The notes under the pieces are model-generated. The model saw only the letters and a program-made list of their open reading frames with translations. It did no database searches and was not told the origin of the DNA. Below, in pieces: positions 62,601 to 64,000 of a DNA stretch of 64,000 nt. Within the stretch, counting starts at the first letter, position 1. Every line of letters begins with the position of its first letter. The DNA is from Magnetospirillum gryphiswaldense MSR-1 v2 (GTDB lineage: Bacteria > Pseudomonadota > Alphaproteobacteria > Rhodospirillales > Magnetospirillaceae), in contig NC_023065.1 of the NCBI RefSeq assembly GCF_000513295.1, positions 2,340,501-2,404,500 on the forward strand, written 5' to 3'. The translations under genes were made by a program, and so were the position numbers.

Positions 62601-63071
62601 CGGTTTGGCATTGATCAGGGCGCCGACCCGGCCCTGGCTGACCAGCCCGGACGAGCGCGCCCCGGTGGCGGCGTCGGCGAACAGCAATTGGACGTCGCGA
62701 GCGCGGATTTCGCGGCCATTGACACGATAGCTGGACCCCTGGCCGCGCTCGATGCGGCGGATGACCTCGACCTCGTCCATATCATACTGGGGCGGCGCGG
62801 TGCGGGACGTATTGTCCAGCGCCACCAGCACCTCGGCGACGTTGCGCGACGGGCGGCCCGAGGTGCCGCCGAAGATGACGTCGTCCATCTCGCCGCCGCG
62901 CATCTGCCGGGCCGAGGTTTCGCCCATGACCCAGCGCAAGGCCTCGATCAGGTTGGACTTGCCGCAGCCGTTGGGGCCGACCACCCCGGTCATGCCGGGT
63001 TCGATCAACAGCTCGGTGGCGTCGACGAACGACTTGAACCCCGACAGACGTAGCTTGGTGAACTGGATCAC
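59604..63071 (-). CDS. smc: Chromosome segregation protein SMC
   Basis: This 1155-residue protein has Walker A GPNGCGKSN (32-40) near the N-terminus, two long coiled-coil arms, a hinge region around 500-620 with conserved glycines, and the C-terminal LSGGEQALTALALIFAVF signature plus Walker B ICVLDEVDAPLDDANV. It forms the condensin core with ScpA and ScpB and compacts and separates sister chromosomes. The start is GTG 63071 (MIQFTKLRLSGFKSFVD). The 993-codon open frame on the other strand is an artefact of GC-rich codon use. Confidence 0.98.
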   Translation of the reverse strand: MIQFTKLRLSGFKSFVDATELLIEPGMTGVVGPNGCGKSNLIEALRWVMGETSARQMRGGEMDDVIFGGTSGRPSRNVAEVLVALDNTSRTAPPQYDMDEVEVIRRIERGQGSSYRVNGREIRARDVQLLFADAATGARSSGLVSQGRVGALINAKPSERRGLLEEAAGISGLYSRRHEAELRLKNAETNLARLDDVLATLDEQLKGLQRQARQAARYRTLSEQIRSIEAQVLYLAWLEALATIDAARMAMKEADLKVEQATELAAIAATAQAEAAADLPEMRRAHAEVEAGWQRLIVEREQLDSEEGRLAETRRDLESRLAQAASDLGREHARAADAQGAVDRLAGEQEMLAEAALGEEEGRAEAEAVMEAAVQAVAAAEKELAGLMDEVAAADAERATALRRLADAETRRDRLRDRVTQVRTQQEQAQQDGIDRTDLTAAEMDLESALEYLEESRAEAEDWDRRRVQAQAARDSARDAFQAAQTARSRLKAEADALKTVLAQGSGGEYAPVLDQVAAAAGFEPALAAALGDDLNASLDGAAPLHWQALPPLDPPLALPAGIDPLARHVTAPAALARVLGQVGIVADADAGEALRGQLAAGQMLVTRAGDVIRWDGFTARAGAPSAMAVRLAQRNRLRELEARLDDAELGVEDAEAKAQEAAEAVEEATENERAAKDAVRRAEAETTKARDLHSKLAQRFAAHESRMNALAEQAEAASADFEEAEAELMMARDVVAGFPQQEAGKDRVNALRAEVAERRSTLVEARSGLDRIIREVGERKRRLDAIAGDMDQWRRRADAARQHVEELEERRETLMLEIERLATMPDSFAKRRTHLLDRLDQAEMGRKASADALAAAEAAQAETDRAMRAAEAALANAREDRIRREAAVSAADQNCRMVAGRINERLDMTPEQLRDIADFVEGSRPDRDELQSKLDRLSRERDNMGPVNLRAEQEVAELEERMNAMRAESDDLVAAIAKLRGGIAELNKEGRERLVASFNQVDQHFRDLFIKLFGGGRAHLALTESADPLEAGLEIMASPPGKRMQVLSLLSGGEQALTALALIFAVFLINPAPICVLDEVDAPLDDANVDRFCSLVEGIAQTTRTRFLIVTHHRMTMARMDRLYGVTMAERGVSQLVSVDLSAAEAIRDSVVPA

Positions 63072-63098
63072 CGGGTGCGCGCCCCCAAGCGCCGCGGC

Positions 63099-63701
63099 TT
63101 ACTTGCCGGCTTCCGTCAGAATCTTGTTGAAATCCTCATAGGACTTGGCGCCCACCACCAGCTTGCCGTTGACGACGAAGGACGGGGTGGAATCGATCTT
63201 GAACTGCTCGTGCCCATGTTCGGCCCGGGTCTGAATGCCCTGGAACAGATCCTGGCGTTGCAGGCAGGCATCCACGTCCTCGCCGGTCAGGCCGGCCAGA
63301 CGCACGGTCTTCTTCAAGGCATCCAGCGGGTCTTTCGAGCCCAGCCACTTGTCCTGCTGATCCATGATCAGGCCGAGAACGCCGAAATAACGCTCGGGCC
63401 CGGCGCAATGGGCGATCATCGAGGCGCCGATGGACAAGCCGGCGGGACCGGTGGGGAAATCGCGGTAGACCAGCTTGGCCTTGCCGGTGTCGATCCAGTT
63501 CTTCTTCACCTCGGGCAGCGTCCCCTTGTGGAAGGTGGCGCAATGGCCGCAGGTGGTCGAGGCGTATTCGATGATGGTGATGGGGGCATCGGCCTTGCCC
63601 AGCACCCGGTCGATGGGGAAGCTGTCGTCCTTGCCGGCGGCCGAAACGGCGGGGGCGGACAGGGCGACCAGGGCAGCGCACAACCAAGCAAGAACCTTCA
63701 C
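63099..63701 (-). CDS. DsbA-family thiol-disulfide protein
   Basis: This 200-residue protein has a signal peptide (MKVLAWLCAALVALSAPAVSAAG) and a thioredoxin fold with an inserted helical domain; the active site is Cys51-Gly-His-Cys54 (STTCGHCATFH). The cis-Pro segment is IDSTPSFVVNG. It should act on disulfides in the periplasm, either oxidising as DsbA or isomerising as ScsC-like proteins. It is encoded 27 bp upstream of smc in the same direction and 52 bp after the DUF721 gene. Confidence 0.93.
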   Translation of the reverse strand: MKVLAWLCAALVALSAPAVSAAGKDDSFPIDRVLGKADAPITIIEYASTTCGHCATFHKGTLPEVKKNWIDTGKAKLVYRDFPTGPAGLSIGASMIAHCAGPERYFGVLGLIMDQQDKWLGSKDPLDALKKTVRLAGLTGEDVDACLQRQDLFQGIQTRAEHGHEQFKIDSTPSFVVNGKLVVGAKSYEDFNKILTEAGK

Positions 63702-63753
63702 GGCCTACCTCCATGGAAAGATGGCCGGATATTAGGCGCCGATCTCCCGCCGT

Positions 63754-64000
63754 TCAAGGCTTCCCGCCCAGATGACGGCCCAGGCGCTCCAGCGCCGCCC
63801 GCAAATCCGGGTCTTCCACCCGATCGAGCGCCGGCACGTGACGGTCGGAAACCTGTGCCGCCGGCGGCGGTGGCGCGGCTGGCCGCTTGGGCAGCGGGCC
63901 GTGGCGGAACTTCAGCCGGGCCACCGCCGCCCAGCCGAAATAGCCGTTGATCCGTTCCAGGATCAGCGGTTCCAGGTGCTGCAACTCGGTGGCGAAAGCC
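63754..64000 (-). CDS. DUF721/DciA-like protein, C-terminal part (cut by window end)
   Basis: The frame is open to the window edge and reads GFATELQHLEPLILERINGYFGWAAVARLKFRHGPLP, the conserved C-terminal half of DUF721 proteins, followed by a Pro/Ala linker and a short helical tail. The family includes DciA, which helps load the replicative helicase DnaB in bacteria without DnaC. Only the last 82 residues are visible, so the N-terminal part cannot be judged. The DUF721, DsbA-like and smc order suggests one operon. Confidence 0.75.
   Translation of the reverse strand, partial: AFATELQHLEPLILERINGYFGWAAVARLKFRHGPLPKRPAAPPPPAAQVSDRHVPALDRVEDPDLRAALERLGRHLGGKP

Noticed and set aside
1-64000. 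tRNA, rRNA or other structured RNA genes
   Set aside because: I saw no cloverleaf, CCA-ended or rRNA-like sequence in any gap; a dedicated RNA search could still find small RNAs.

Overview
The window reads as chromosomal DNA of a high-GC alphaproteobacterium, most likely a Rhodospirillales/Magnetospirillum-type spirillum. The genus is an inference. It rests on the F0 ATP synthase operon with paired b and b' subunits standing apart from F1, the sdhCDAB operon, mesaconyl-CoA hydratase next to a malyl-CoA thioesterase, and many chemoreceptor, c-di-GMP and hemerythrin genes. Coding density is very high, and many neighbours overlap by 4 bases (ATGA or GTGA). I see no tRNA, rRNA or CRISPR array.

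Layout. 1-5.8 kb: end of a chemoreceptor, a PilZ protein, a HupR/HupT-like two-component pair, ZapE and a DHH phosphoesterase. 6-10.1 kb: a lipoprotein and sdhCDAB. 10.5-15.8 kb: a zinc-ribbon protein, a bacteriohemerythrin, the mcl2-mch pair of ethylmalonyl-CoA-type carbon metabolism, pyridoxal kinase, a LysE exporter and two small envelope proteins. 15.9-21 kb: a NIT-type chemoreceptor, PhaJ-like hydratase, CCA-adding enzyme, Nudix hydrolase and DUF1285. 21-27.6 kb: a MoxR/DUF58/DUF4159/amidotransferase-like operon. 27.8-29.4 kb: an M23 peptidase overlapping a bactofilin, a plausible cell-shape module. 29.4-31.4 kb: a dimeric-barrel-like protein with a Fur-like site, and a TPR/glycosyltransferase-like protein.

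31.4-45.9 kb is a T7-like (podovirus) prophage block, all on the minus strand, in T7 order: capsid, tail tubular A and B, several fibres, terminase, lysis. It lacks portal, scaffold, internal core proteins, RNA polymerase, replication genes and integrase, and it stops just upstream of the capsid gene, so it looks like a late-gene remnant. Its transcription units are separated by intrinsic terminators placed directly before the next ribosome binding site, and one fibre gene has an amber codon at codon 3 of its natural start.

46-50 kb: a soluble protein with two chemoreceptor-tip-like segments, a DUF2934 protein with a histone-like tail, a CBS protein, a diguanylate cyclase and an AMIN protein. 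50-52 kb: a very AT-rich non-coding stretch, then a palindrome with TTTGCAAA repeats just before DUF485-actP (acetate uptake). 52.4-56.8 kb: fructosamine-kinase-like protein, low-molecular-weight phosphatase, sirtuin, Kup and a small conserved protein. 56.8-59.4 kb: F0 ATP synthase genes with a near-consensus promoter. 59.6-64 kb: SMC, a DsbA-like protein and a DUF721/DciA-like gene cut by the window edge.

The acetate permease, mcl2-mch, PhaJ-like hydratase and succinate dehydrogenase together suggest acetate or short-chain-acid assimilation through acyl-CoA intermediates feeding the TCA cycle. An 86-bp double-hairpin repeat occurs twice, once in host DNA and once inside the prophage, with compensatory base changes in its stems.
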